Below are positions 1 to 9,076 of a stretch of DNA of 64,000 nt, one piece after another (the stretch's first letter is position 1; the number at the start of each line of letters is the position of its first letter). The position numbers were made by a program, and so were the translations under genes. A model generated the notes under the pieces. It had not been told where the DNA came from. It did not search any database and saw nothing but the letters and a program-made list of their open reading frames with translations. The DNA is from an uncultured Gammaproteobacteria bacterium. Lineage in GTDB: Bacteria; Pseudomonadota; Gammaproteobacteria; Eutrophobiales; Eutrophobiaceae. Location of the stretch: assembly GCA_951812995.1 (NCBI GenBank), contig CATOTD010000002.1, positions 643,468-707,467 on the forward strand, given 5' to 3'.

Positions 1-669
1 CCGGTGTTCAACATCACCCATCTTCGCGAGGACTAATGTTTGATCAGCAACACGCTCGGTCAGCTCAACATAACCATGATCCATGGCCAGGCCGCCAAGC
101 ATGCTATCGAACAGGCGCAAGTCCATACTCAAGTGTAATAAACCAATCAGCGCAGGCCTACTATTAACGACCTGTTCTACCAGCACAATGTGTTGATTGA
201 CCGTTCCCAACAGATGCGCTTCTGGATTGATTTGGCTTGTCAGACGGGCTTTTTTTAGCATCTCCAGCGAGGCATAACTTAATGCCGGGATCTGATCATT
301 AAGCGTCGTAGCATTTGGTTTTAGGTAGCGTAATTGCAAAGCGTGATCGAATAATGATTGTTTTTCTGCGGCTGCTGCCTGTAAGGCTTCATCGTCTACG
401 CCCTGTTGAAAAATGGCAATGGTTTGTTCGTCTTCAGCGATGGCGGTTAATGTTTGTTTTAATTGATCCAGATGCGTTTGCACCTGTCGTGCAATGCTGT
501 GCGCCATAGTTTCTGTTATGGCCTCATTTTCAGTATCAGCAAAAACCGTCGGGATCACACTCCAACTGCCAACTATGATTGGCGTAGCCAGCACGTAAAT
601 CAGTAGCATCAACGCCTTACAGCGAGTGCGCCGACTAAATTGACGATGAGCAACCGGATCATCAATCAT
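1..669 (-). CDS. AlgC-type phosphomannomutase/phosphoglucomutase, N-terminal membrane-anchored part (runs off the window)
   Basis: The frame is open from an ATG at 669 to the window edge, so only about 223 N-terminal residues are seen. The start reads MIDDPVAHRQFSRR, followed by a hydrophobic helix (about residues 19-42) and a hydrophilic region that would be periplasmic and resembles a small sensor or helical-bundle domain. No catalytic mutase motif lies in the visible part. The call rests on context: dut and coaBC lie immediately upstream in the same direction, and in many gammaproteobacteria coaBC-dut is followed by algC, which in some lineages carries exactly such an N-terminal membrane extension. 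AlgC interconverts mannose/glucose 1- and 6-phosphates for exopolysaccharide and LPS synthesis. It could instead be an unrelated membrane sensor protein. The gap to dut is only 20 bp, which supports one operon. Confidence 0.55.
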   Translation of the reverse strand, partial: MIDDPVAHRQFSRRTRCKALMLLIYVLATPIIVGSWSVIPTVFADTENEAITETMAHSIARQVQTHLDQLKQTLTAIAEDEQTIAIFQQGVDDEALQAAAAEKQSLFDHALQLRYLKPNATTLNDQIPALSYASLEMLKKARLTSQINPEAHLLGTVNQHIVLVEQVVNSRPALIGLLHLSMDLRLFDSMLGGLAMDHGYVELTERVADQTLVLAKMGDVEHR

Positions 670-689
670 TAATTCTTTCCTCTATATTT

Positions 690-1145
690 TTATGACACGC
701 CTGTGTGACCGAATCCACCCTCACCTCTAGTCGTCTCTGGAAATGAATCCACGTCTTCAAACTCCGCTTGCACGACAGGAACAATGACCATCTGCGCAAT
801 CCTGTCCCCTGGGTTGATGGTAAATGACAAACTACTACGGTTCCAGCATGAGACCTGGATTTCACCCTGGTAATCTGAATCAATCAGCCCCGTTAAATTG
901 CCAAGCACGATGCCATGTTTATGACCCAATCCAGAACGTGGCAACAACAGGGCCGCATAAGCATGGTCGGCAATATGAATCGCAAAACCCGCCGGAATCA
1001 TTACGCTCTCGTCAGGTTTTATCGCTATTGGCTTATCAATGCAAGCACATAAATCAAACCCGGCAGCACCAGGTGTTTTATAGTCAGGCATTGGGAATGT
1101 CTTGCCTAAACGCCTGTCAATGAGCTTTCTGTGTATTTTTTTCAT
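690..1145 (-). CDS. dut: dUTP diphosphatase (dUTPase)
   Basis: Hydrolyses dUTP to dUMP and pyrophosphate, keeping uracil out of DNA and supplying dUMP for thymidylate synthesis; it acts as a cytosolic homotrimer. The protein is about 151 residues, the normal length. The trimeric dUTPase motifs are present in order: AGFDLCA near the N-terminus, [15 protein letters not shown] in the middle, [19 protein letters not shown], and the glycine-rich C-terminal arm [10 protein letters not shown] that closes over the substrate. I chose the ATG at 1145 (MKKIHRKL), which aligns with the E. coli start; an in-frame TTG at 1160 would add five residues. The 5' end overlaps the 3' end of coaBC by 29 bp, which implies translational coupling within a coaBC-dut-algC-like operon. 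No lesions are seen. Confidence 0.96.
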   Translation of the reverse strand: MKKIHRKLIDRRLGKTFPMPDYKTPGAAGFDLCACIDKPIAIKPDESVMIPAGFAIHIADHAYAALLLPRSGLGHKHGIVLGNLTGLIDSDYQGEIQVSCWNRSSLSFTINPGDRIAQMVIVPVVQAEFEDVDSFPETTRGEGGFGHTGVS

Positions 1146-2331
1146 TATATTTATCGGCAATCAGTGTTATCAGTGTTTTAGCAATGCTGGATTTTGATGC
1201 TTGCGGTAATTGTTTGCGTTCGTTGTCCCAAAATACGGTCAAGGCGTTCATCTCGGCATCAAAGCCAAGTGCCGCGCCGACCTGATTGGCCGCGATCATA
1301 TCCAATTTTTTTGTACGCAATTTTGTCAGTGCATTAGCCTCAAGGTTCTCTGTTTCTGCTGCAAAACCGACTGTAAATGGCGGTTTATGCAAAGCGGTTA
1401 CTTCAGTTAAAATATCGGGGTTTTGCTTCAGGTTTAATGTACACAAAGCGCTGGTTTTTTTTATTTTTTGTGTGGCTATTGTCTCTAAACTGAAGTCGGC
1501 TACTGCGGCGGCAGCCACAAAAATATCGGTCTGCGTTATATTTTGCATGACCGTACTATACATTTCTGTTGCCGACAGCACATTAATGACGGTTGCACGA
1601 TCAGGCGTTGGCAAGTTTACCGGACCGGAGATGAGCGTAACTTTGGCACCCGCTTCAATCGCCGCTGTTGCAACTGCATAACCCATGCGCCCAGAGCTAC
1701 GATTACTGATATAACGCACCGGGTCTATCGCCTCGCGTGTTGGTCCGGCCGTTACCAAAAGGCGTGCGCCACGGAGCTTATTGCTGGTAAATGATTTTGC
1801 CACAAGCAACGCGATGTCTTCTGCTTCTGGCATACGCCCGGGGCCATTTTCGCCACAGGCTTGATCGCCTGCGACCGGGTCAATGATACCGATGCCGCGG
1901 GTCTTTATCTTTTCAATATTGTCTTGTGTTGCCGCATTTAACCACATCTGCTGATTCATGGCCGGGGCGAATATTATGGGTCCGGTTGCGGCAAGACAGA
2001 TCGTACTTAAAAGATCGTCGGCAAACCCATACGCTACTCGGGCTATAAAATTTGCGCTGGCCGGGGCGACCAGGATTAGATCGGCCCACCGCGCCAGATC
2101 GATATGCAACATTGCTGATTCTGTTGCCTGCGCCAACGATTCGATATGTACGGTCTTTCCCGACAGTGCCTGCATGGTGAGCGGCGTTATAAATTGACAG
2201 GCATTCTGCGTCATAACAACGCGCACATCCGCGCCATGTCGGCGTAACAGTCGCAACAACACGGCAGATTTGTAGGCTCCGATACCGCCTGTTATACCCA
2301 AGACGATACGTTTTGTGGTTAGTTGATACAT
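1117..2331 (-). CDS. coaBC: Bifunctional phosphopantothenoylcysteine decarboxylase / phosphopantothenate-cysteine ligase
   Basis: Catalyses two consecutive steps of coenzyme A synthesis: ligation of cysteine to 4'-phosphopantothenate (CoaB half) and FMN-dependent decarboxylation to 4'-phosphopantetheine (CoaC half). The 404-residue length is normal for the fused enzyme. The CoaC half starts [22 protein letters not shown] and carries the catalytic histidine in [11 protein letters not shown], the PAMNQQMW motif and the substrate-clamp motif [12 protein letters not shown]. The CoaB half follows from about residue 185 with [20 protein letters not shown] and [10 protein letters not shown]. It is transcribed with dut, which it overlaps. 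The divergent neighbour is rpmB, with about 200 bp between them for both promoters. Confidence 0.97.
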   Translation of the reverse strand: MYQLTTKRIVLGITGGIGAYKSAVLLRLLRRHGADVRVVMTQNACQFITPLTMQALSGKTVHIESLAQATESAMLHIDLARWADLILVAPASANFIARVAYGFADDLLSTICLAATGPIIFAPAMNQQMWLNAATQDNIEKIKTRGIGIIDPVAGDQACGENGPGRMPEAEDIALLVAKSFTSNKLRGARLLVTAGPTREAIDPVRYISNRSSGRMGYAVATAAIEAGAKVTLISGPVNLPTPDRATVINVLSATEMYSTVMQNITQTDIFVAAAAVADFSLETIATQKIKKTSALCTLNLKQNPDILTEVTALHKPPFTVGFAAETENLEANALTKLRTKKLDMIAANQVGAALGFDAEMNALTVFWDNERKQLPQASKSSIAKTLITLIADKYNEKNTQKAH

Positions 2332-2474
2332 AGTTTGATTTTACATTATTCTTGTCGCAAGTGATGCACTGATTGCATAGCGGTTGGCTACCCTTGAGAT
2401 TATTCATCACAAAGGGTGCGAGAGCCAGACTTCCCGGCGGCCGCTTACCGCGACCCGCGCCTGCCGCCAAATGC

Positions 2475-2503
2475 TTGGATCTGGTATTTATTCCCTGTAC
2501 AAT
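2475..2503 (+). promoter_or_regulatory. Candidate sigma-70 promoter for rpmB-rpmG
   Basis: A -10-like hexamer TACAAT (2498-2503) lies 17 bp after a weak -35-like TTGGAT (2475-2480), about 37 bp before the rpmB start. The spacing is ideal but the -35 matches the consensus at only about half its positions, so this is a prediction from spacing and position. Confidence 0.4.
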
Positions 2504-2539
2504 CGTGCTCCTTTTTTATTGTGAACGATGAGCATAACT

Positions 2540-2776
2540 ATGTCACGACTATGTGAAGTAACGGGGAAAGCCCCAATGGTAGGGAATAACGTTTCTCACG
2601 CCAATAACAAAACGAAACGCCGTTTTCTGCCCAACTTGCAATCGCGCCGCTTCTGGATAGAGAGTGAAAATCGTTGGATCAGGTTGCGTGTCAGCGTACA
2701 AGGGTTGCGTATTATTGATAAAAAAGGCATTGAAAATGTCCTTGCCGACATTAAAGCCCGTCGCAAAATAGCCTGA
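2540..2776 (+). CDS. rpmB: 50S ribosomal protein L28
   Basis: Structural protein of the large ribosomal subunit. The sequence [17 protein letters not shown], the block [16 protein letters not shown] and the tail [14 protein letters not shown] match L28 throughout. I chose the ATG at 2540, giving 78 residues, the normal size; an in-frame upstream ATG at 2528 would add four residues (MSIT). It is followed after 11 bp by rpmG, the classical rpmB-rpmG pair. Basic composition is as expected for an rRNA-binding protein, and no zinc-binding cysteine pairs are seen. Confidence 0.97.
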   Translation: MSRLCEVTGKAPMVGNNVSHANNKTKRRFLPNLQSRRFWIESENRWIRLRVSVQGLRIIDKKGIENVLADIKARRKIA

Positions 2777-2787
2777 GGGAATAGATT

Positions 2788-2943
2788 ATGCGTGATAAAA
2801 TCAAGCTCGTCTCATCCGCAAAAACCGGTCATTATTACACCACGACCAAGAACAAACGCACTATGCCAGATAAGTTAGAAATGAAAAAATATGATCCGGT
2901 AGTGCGGAAACATGTGTTTTATAAAGAAGCCAAGATCAAATAA
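2788..2943 (+). CDS. rpmG: 50S ribosomal protein L33
   Basis: A 51-residue protein starting [20 protein letters not shown] and ending [10 protein letters not shown], the standard L33 sequence. It is of the cysteine-free, zinc-independent type: the positions where zinc-binding paralogues carry CxxC pairs have other residues. It lies 11 bp downstream of rpmB and is followed directly by a rho-independent terminator whose stem begins in the stop codon, so rpmB-rpmG form a closed two-gene operon. Confidence 0.97.
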   Translation: MRDKIKLVSSAKTGHYYTTTKNKRTMPDKLEMKKYDPVVRKHVFYKEAKIK

Positions 2944-2968
2944 AAACCCGAGTTAAGCGGGTTTTTAT
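2942..2968 (+). terminator. Rho-independent terminator of rpmB-rpmG
   Basis: The stem AAAAACCCG (2942-2950) pairs with CGGGTTTTT (2958-2966) around the 7-nt loop AGTTAAG; the T-tract is the second arm of the stem. It sits immediately after the rpmG stop. Confidence 0.9.
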
Positions 2969-3002
2969 TGGCACCTCATTCAAGGTGCCTGAAACGACTG
3001 GA

Positions 3003-3150
3003 TTATGACGGTATCTTCATATTATCGATGCCAGGACGATCTGGCGTGGTATCAGACCTTTGCACAAAAATCGTATATCCCGGCAATGGTTCAATGTTTA
3101 GCCACTGTGGTGACTGCTGATTCTTATTGCCCTTAGTGTCGGGTTCGGCT
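3003..3150 (-). pseudogene. C-terminal fragment of an unrecognised protein
   Basis: On the minus strand an open frame ends at 3003 with a coherent protein-like tail that includes SPQWLNIEPLPGYTIFVQRS and closes with GIDNMKIPS. Upstream of about 3150 it runs into the opposite-strand GntR fragment, so only about 45 residues look real. The composition resembles a genuine coding sequence, but I do not recognise the family. It is probably the remnant of a gene whose 5' part was removed when this IS-rich junction formed. Confidence 0.3.
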
Positions 3151-3269
3151 GGGCCGAAAATAAGCAAACCTGTTTTGGCACATAAGTTTGGCATTAGTCG
3201 CGGCCCTTTGCGTGAGGCCTTGAGTCGACTGGAAGCCTGCAATTTGATTGAGCGAAAACCTAATATTGG
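3145..3269 (+). pseudogene. GntR-family transcriptional regulator, N-terminal fragment
   Basis: The translated fragment contains the GntR winged-helix DNA-binding core: GPKISKPVLAHKFGISRGPL followed by REALSRLEACNLIERKPN. This is the HTH of FadR/PrpR-like regulators. The frame is cut at about 3269 by the terminal inverted repeat of an IS256-family element, so the whole ligand-binding domain is missing. There is no convincing start codon or ribosome site upstream, so the 5' end is lost too. It cannot make a functional regulator. Confidence 0.7.
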
Positions 3270-4183
3270 GAGCCTTTCCCGAATTCTGTGTAACTGCCGT
3301 TGCTTAAACGAAGTCCTTTAGTCGGTCTTCGAATTCGATCATAAAGCGATTCATCGCTGGTTGCCAATATTTAATCGGCATAGTCCACTTCTTTGATGCA
3401 TCTTGAATGGCCAGATAGCTCACCTTTCTGGTAGCGTCATCGGTTGGAAACAACTTACGTTTTTTGATGGCTTTCCTGATGACGCTGTTGAGCGATGCAA
3501 TGGCGTTGGTGGTATAGATTGTCTTGCGCATGTCCTGCGGGTAATCAAACAGGGTGTTGAGGTTCTGCCAATGACTCTGCCAGGAACGGCTGGTCTTAGG
3601 GTATTTGGCATCCCATTCGTCACCAAAGACATCAAGCACCAACAGTGCTTCCGCCTCCGTAGCTGACTGGTAGATTTGCTACAAGTCGACTACAACCGCC
3701 TTGTAGTCCTTCCAGGTAACATACTGCATCGCGTGCCTGATCCTATGCACAATGCATCGCTAGATGCGGGTTTGCGGGTAGACGGTATTGATGAGATCAG
3801 GAAAACTCTTGAGTCCGTCAACACAGGCAATCAGGATGTCTCGTACACCGCGGTTATGAAGTTCGGTCAAGACATTGAGCCAGAACTTGGCACCTTCGTG
3901 CTCTGACAGCCACAGCCCTAAAAGCACTTTGTGCCCGTCCAGGTTCACGCCCAGTGCCAGATAAGACAGCCTTGTTGATGACTTTCTTGTCCTGGCGGAT
4001 TTTAACGACTATACAGTCAAGGTATGCGCTGGGGTATATCAGCACCAGTGGCCGATTGCCACGCAATCACCTTTGCTGTCACGCGCGAGAGCAGACTGGT
4101 TGAGACCGCCACGCCCTACATTTCCTGAAACAGCGCGACAATGTCACAGGTGGTATTGCCTTTGGCATAGAGACTGAGAATCT
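3270..4183 (-). mobile_element. ISF (IS256 family), right part lost
   Basis: The left terminus GAGCCTTTCCCGAATTCTG, continuing into TGTAACTGCCG, matches the ends of the other two ISF pieces at 44783 and 20234. The copy is cut at 4183 by ISA copy 1 within the transposase gene; the same junction sequence continues uninterrupted in the full copy near 45690. Confidence 0.8.
3304..4180 (-). pseudogene. IS256-family transposase remnant (ISF copy 1)
   Basis: Minus-strand frames together spell a mutator-type transposase with several frame changes. In order they are ALFQEM near the 5' side; [19 protein letters not shown]; then [20 protein letters not shown] and [19 protein letters not shown]; then a C-terminal part with YTTNAIASLNSVIRKAIKKR and FEDRLKDFV. 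The catalytic region is split by an in-frame stop after VYPQTRI and by frameshifts. The N-terminus was removed by the ISA insertion. Not functional. Confidence 0.85.
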
Positions 4184-5481
4184 GGAAGCCTCTAAAAACC
4201 GTACATTTTGGGTATGATCTGATTCATTGGGTGTGGGAGGATTTTGTTTATGCACGCACCTGGATTGTTTGATTTGACGGATCATTTGGCGCGGCTTTCG
4301 GCGATGGGAGATCCGCTTGAGGTTTTGGAGCGGCACGTTGATTTCGAAGTGTTTCGCCCAGTTCTTGTTGAAACACTTGGCTATGGGGAACGTCCCAAAG
4401 GTGGTCGTCCGCCCTATGATGCAGTTGTGATGTTCAAGGTTCTGGTGTTGGCATTGATGCACAATCTGAGCGATGAGCGGATGGAGTTTCTCATTCGTGA
4501 CCGTTTCAGTTGGCTACGGTTCCTGGGATTTCAAATCGGGGAGCCGACACCTGATCAGAAGACGATCTGGCTTTTCAGAGAGAAGCTGACCTAGGCGGGT
4601 GTCTTCAAGGCCCTGTTTGCCGCGTTTGAAGCTCAGCTCTGCGCGCGGGGATACAAACCGACCGGCGGTCAGATTGTGGATGCCACGTTGGTCTTTGCCC
4701 CGCGCCAGCGGATGACGAAAGAAGAGAAAGCGCGCGCCAAGGCAGGTGAGGCTGCATCTGACATCTGGCCCGATGATCTGTCCAAGGCAGCGCAGAAAGA
4801 CACCGATGTGCGTTGGACGGTCAAGTATTCAAAGGCCAAGACGACCAAGGAGGGTGAGGAGGATACTGGCCTTGTCGATATTTCGGTTCCGCACTTTGGG
4901 TACAAGAACCACGTGTCCATTGACCGCAAATGGCGCTTCATCCGGGGTGAGACTGGCACGAATGCGGCTCGCTACGACGGGCATGAACGCTCCTCGGTTC
5001 TGGACGAGACAAACAGCTCGAAGGCGGTTTGGGCCGATACCAGGTACCGCTCGGCCAGGAATGAGGCTTGGCTGAAGGCGCAAGGGTACCGCTCACATAT
5101 CCATCGCAAGAAGCCACGCGGCAAACCCATGGCCAGGCATATTCGCCGGGGCAACGCGACACGCTCCGCCATCCGCGCCTGTGTTCGGCTACGAGAAAGG
5201 GCCCATGGCTCTGACCATCCGCTCAATCGGCCAAACCCGTGCGAAGGCCCGCATGACCATGGCCAACCTGAGCTACAACTTCCGCCGTCTCATCTTCCAC
5301 GAGCGACGACAGGCCACAGCCTGACTCCGCCCAAATTCCGGAAATACCCGCCCTGGCAGACCCAAACAGCGCAACACAGCCTCAAATACCACCGACCTTG
5401 ACCTTCACACCCACTATGCGGGTGACAACGACTGGTGCTCGCGTCAAAATCCATCCAGAATCAGCGTTGTTCGAGGTCTCC
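4184..5481 (+). mobile_element. ISA copy 1 (IS5 family, about 1.3 kb)
   Basis: Begins GGAAGCCTCTAAAAACCG and ends as the inverted relative GGAGACCTCGAACAACG read from the other strand. It is one of six copies in the window, 1298-1300 bp each. No matching target duplication flanks this copy, suggesting later rearrangement at one side. Confidence 0.9.
4250..5401 (+). pseudogene. IS5-family transposase of ISA copy 1 (amber mutation and C-terminal frameshift)
   Basis: The start MHAPGLFDLTDHLARLS follows a clear GGAGG ribosome site. The N-terminal domain includes YDAVVMFKVLVLALMHNLSD and GEPTPDQKTIWLFREKL. A TAG at 4592-4594 replaces the glutamine codon seen in four other copies (LTQAGV). The catalytic core resumes with GGQIVDATLVFAPRQR (first Asp) and AVWADTRYRS (second Asp). 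After RSAIRA the frame shifts, so the expected third catalytic residue and the C-terminal helix (MANLSYNFRRLIFHERR) are read in another frame. Doubly inactive. Confidence 0.85.
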
Positions 5482-5491
5482 AGTTAAGGTC

Positions 5492-5526
5492 TCTAACTTG
5501 TCAGACACTACTTTTGACAATAGCTC
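5492..5526 (+). repeat. Isolated ISB right terminus
   Basis: The segment ending GACAATAGCTC equals the right terminus of ISB seen at 15944-15978. Here it has no transposase to its left (ISA intervenes) and is joined on its right to an oppositely oriented ISB copy, so it is a rearranged IS end. Confidence 0.7.
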
Positions 5527-5528
5527 TC

Positions 5529-6539
5529 GAAACGTTCCTCAAAGTCATCGAACACCTGCTCTGCGTCAACGCGGCCCTCTGCCATCCAGACCCTGCTTTG
5601 CTTTCTCCTGAACAGACTTGGGCAGATAGTTCAGCACATTGCCGGTCTTGTGCATCCAGCAACGTTGCACATCCGTCTCTGGATACACTGCCTCAAGGGC
5701 TGCCCAGAAACCCAAAGCACCATCGTCAATGGCCAGCTTTGGGGCTGACCCAAGCCTCTTTGTTGCAACGACAACAACACTGCTCGCCAGCGCTGTTTCG
5801 ATTCCCTGACACCCTATTCAATCGACATAAAATGCTTCTGACCGCGACTGTTCACACCGATGATGACCAGGCAACACAATCAACCATCGTCACCTCGAAG
5901 ACCACTGTAGATGCCATCAGTCCAGATATAGACCCATTCATTAGACACCGCTCGAGTACACCATTGCTTGTATGTAGCTTCCCATTGCCGTTTCAAACAA
6001 CCCACGACATTGGCCGACAGCCCTTTAGCCTCCAGTCCGACAATCGCTTCCAGTGCACTTTGCATCTGACCACTCGAAACACCCTTCAAATAAAGCCAGG
6101 GAATCGCCGCATCCAGGGTCGCTGTGCGCCGGATGTAGGGCGGTACAAGCAAAGATTGGAAGCTCGCCGGTTTACCCTCACGGCTACGGATATTGGGCAC
6201 CTCGACGCTGACCTTGCCAACCCCGATGATGATCTCTCGTTCTGGATGATGACCGCTACGGACAACACGCTGGCATCCGTCAGCCGTTTTTTGATCATCA
6301 TACTGCCTCATCAACTCATCTGGCTCTACCTGGACAGCTTCGGTGATTAACTGCCTCGCACCAGATCTGAGTAACTCTGTCAGTGGATCAATTCCCTCTG
6401 GTGTACCCAGATCAATCACAGTATTGTTTGTCATGTGTGGCGTACTCCTCTTGTTACTTTTGATTGCTAGACAAAACCGATTCCAGCAAGGCACGCCGCA
6501 TACTTCAACCTCTTCAGACATCAGGTTCGATTATAACTC
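5529..6539 (-). mobile_element. ISB (IS256 family), 3'-truncated copy with decayed transposase
   Basis: On the minus strand the transposase starts at MTNNTVIDLGTPEGIDPL and continues through DELMRQYDDQKTADG, VSVEVPNIRSREGKP, then SSGQMQSALEAIVGLEA and YIWTDGIYSGLRGDDG. There it meets an in-frame stop, and the rest is frameshifted. The outer 5' terminus lies near 6539 (GAGTTATAATCGAACC read on the minus strand). The copy stops at 5529, inside the region corresponding to ERFGVKYPK of the longer copy, so the 3' end is missing. Confidence 0.8.
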
Positions 6540-6931
6540 AGCAAATACCTATGGATACATCAACGTTATAAACACCGTCCAGGCGAATCTTATCCATACT
6601 GATAAACATGCTTAAATAGTTTTAATCGGTTAGTTATCATGATGCCAGTTGCATCTCTATGGTTTTTAAAACTTATCATCTAATATGATTTTTAAAGGAT
6701 AATGGTGCGTGATCTATAATTGACTCATGCGGAGAAACAGCAGTAGAATCCTTTTTTTGTTATCAGCTTAATGGGTGACATTTGCAATATACTTGTTTTT
6801 GCATGAAGTTGTTTTTCCATCGACCATTGACTCATTCTCGCGTATCTGTCACAAGTCCCTAAAAACAACAGCATCCAAACACCCATGTCCCGTTAGAAGG
6901 CATATATACATAATATTAGGAGCATGCAACA
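6540..6931. other. Upstream region of the type I secretion operon
   Basis: AT-rich non-coding stretch with no recognisable gene. It must hold the promoter of the following operon. A strong ribosome-binding site AGGAG (6918-6922) precedes the ATG at 6932. I see no convincing -35/-10 pair or operator. Confidence 0.6.
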
Positions 6932-9076
6932 ATGAGCATCATTAGTTTGGACAGACATGCGCATGGTACTGAGTCGGACTTTCTCCCGGCATTGGTTGCA
7001 ATCGGTCGATTTTTCGGTCGGACAATGACACCGAGCAGTTTGATTCGTGGATTGCCTTTGACAAATGATCGTCTCGATGCCGACACTTTGCTGGAAGCAG
7101 CTACTCGCGCACAGCTTCATGTAGCCTCGCTGGATAAAACCGCCAACGCGCTGTCACGTACCGAATTGCCTGCCATCGTGCAGCTTAACAATAATCGGGT
7201 TATTGCGCTTTTGCGCCGTGATAGTAACGGTTTTGTAACGGGCATCGGCGATAAACCGACAGGTTGGATTTCGCATGCCGACATGAAGGGAGAGCAGGGT
7301 CAAGTCTGGTGTGTGCGGCCGATATTTTTCTTTGATCAGCGCAGTCTTTTGTTTGATCTGATTAAGCATCAACGCTGGTTTGCAGGACCGTTGTTTGCCA
7401 ACAAATCGTTATATGGTTTCGCGATGTTGGCTGGATTGTTCACTAATCTGGCCGCTGTTGCTGTCTCAATTTTCGTGATGGCCGTTTATGATCGCGTCGT
7501 GCCGAACAACGCCTTGCATTCGCTAGTCGCGCTGTTAATCGGTATTAGTATGGTCGCTATCATGGATTTCGTGATGAAAGGAATCCGAGGCTACTTGATT
7601 GATGCTGGCGGGCGGCGTTTCGATTTGACGGTTGGTGCCAGCATGTTCGCGCAGATACTCAACATGCGATCAGCAACCCGGCCGCAATCATCTGGCACGC
7701 TGGCCAACGTGGTACGTGAATTTGAAACTGTGCGTGATTTTTTCACATCTGCTACGCTGGTAACGCTCGGTGATTTACCGTTCGTGCTCTTGTATTTGTT
7801 TGTGATCTGGGTTATTGCAGGGCCAGTGGTTTATGTGGTGCTGACTGGTATTCCCCTCGTAATCATCGCTGGGTTGCTACTACAATGGCCATTATCACGG
7901 CTGGTTGCGCGTGGTTCGCGTGAAAGTGCACAGAAAGCCGCTTTTCTCCATGAGGTCACCATTGGCATTGATACAATTAAGGCGATCAATTCCCAAGCGT
8001 GGGCGCGGCGTCAGTGGGAAGGTTATATTGTGCAAAATGCCGATACGAATCTGAAAAGTCGCCAGCTTTCTCATTTGTCATTAAATATTGCGAGTTCTAT
8101 GGCGATATTTGTAACCATTGGCACGGTCACGTTCGGTGTCCTAGAAATTGCCGCTGGCAATATTACGACGGGCGCGTTGATTGCGTCAACGATCCTGTCG
8201 GGGCGGGCGATGGCACCATTTGGCCAGATCGCCAATTTGATGGCACGCTGGCAGCAAACCCGGTTTGCTGTTTCGACACTGGATAAGATCATGGCGGCGG
8301 AATCTGAAGAAGATCAGGCTAGCACCCAACTCCAGCGTTTCCAAATCCAGGGTGAAATCGAGTTCAACGATGTGACATTTGTCTATCCAGTTCAGAATCA
8401 GCGCGATGTGATTCCCGAGCCAGCACTAAAAGAGGTGTCTTTTCATATCCCGACGGGTGAGATGGTTGCGCTACTAGGACGTGTGGGTTCGGGGAAAAGC
8501 ACCTTATTGAAGCTGATAATTAATCTCCATGCTGCCAATACTGGCCATGTGAAAGTCGATGATGTGGAGGTGCGCCAGATTCATCCAGCCGAGCTACGCG
8601 GTCAGATCGGCTATGCCGGGCAGGATGCCGTTCTGTTTCACGGATCGGTTCAAGACAACATTACCCACGGCGCGACGAATCCAAGTGATGAGGCTGTTTT
8701 GGCCGCCGCTCGTGCTGTCGGTCTCGACAGTCTACTGGCACAATCAGCGCAGGGGTTAGGCACGCCCGTTGGTGAGCGTGGGCAATTATTGTCTGGCGGG
8801 CAGCGCCAAGCTGTCGCGCTGGCGCGTTCCTTGATTCAGCAACCACCCATTTTATTATTAGATGAACCGACTAGCATGATGGATCACAGCACCGAGACAC
8901 AGTTTCTTGCCGAACTAAAAAAAATGCGCGTGGGTTTAACGACTATTATCGTGACGCACAAGCCGAGTGTTTTGCAGTTGGTAAGTCGGATTTTAGTGTT
9001 TGAGCGGGGCAAACTTGCGCTCGACGGACCGCGCGACGAAGTCATGGACAAATTGGCCAATAGGGTTGTAAAATGA
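6932..9076 (+). CDS. Type I secretion system permease/ATPase (LapB/RtxB-like)
   Basis: Inner-membrane ABC exporter that would energise export of a protein directly from the cytoplasm. At 714 residues it has the three-domain layout of the family. The N-terminal region (about 1-140) is a C39-like domain without the catalytic cysteine (the site reads DFLPALVAIGRFFG), as in exporters of RTX adhesins and toxins whose substrates are not cleaved. A transmembrane domain spans about 160-440. The nucleotide-binding domain has Walker A GRVGSGKST (516-524), signature LSGGQ (from 620), Walker B ILLLDEPTS and the H-loop histidine in VTHKP. The stop overlaps the next gene's ATG (ATGA), so adaptor translation is coupled. 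No TolC-type outer-membrane gene lies nearby. The large adhesin at 21-44 kb carries its own barrel and is probably not the substrate. Confidence 0.92.
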   Translation: MSIISLDRHAHGTESDFLPALVAIGRFFGRTMTPSSLIRGLPLTNDRLDADTLLEAATRAQLHVASLDKTANALSRTELPAIVQLNNNRVIALLRRDSNGFVTGIGDKPTGWISHADMKGEQGQVWCVRPIFFFDQRSLLFDLIKHQRWFAGPLFANKSLYGFAMLAGLFTNLAAVAVSIFVMAVYDRVVPNNALHSLVALLIGISMVAIMDFVMKGIRGYLIDAGGRRFDLTVGASMFAQILNMRSATRPQSSGTLANVVREFETVRDFFTSATLVTLGDLPFVLLYLFVIWVIAGPVVYVVLTGIPLVIIAGLLLQWPLSRLVARGSRESAQKAAFLHEVTIGIDTIKAINSQAWARRQWEGYIVQNADTNLKSRQLSHLSLNIASSMAIFVTIGTVTFGVLEIAAGNITTGALIASTILSGRAMAPFGQIANLMARWQQTRFAVSTLDKIMAAESEEDQASTQLQRFQIQGEIEFNDVTFVYPVQNQRDVIPEPALKEVSFHIPTGEMVALLGRVGSGKSTLLKLIINLHAANTGHVKVDDVEVRQIHPAELRGQIGYAGQDAVLFHGSVQDNITHGATNPSDEAVLAAARAVGLDSLLAQSAQGLGTPVGERGQLLSGGQRQAVALARSLIQQPPILLLDEPTSMMDHSTETQFLAELKKMRVGLTTIIVTHKPSVLQLVSRILVFERGKLALDGPRDEVMDKLANRVVK

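Noticed and set aside
824..1794. + strand frames over dut and coaBC
   Set aside because: Shadows of well-recognised minus-strand genes.
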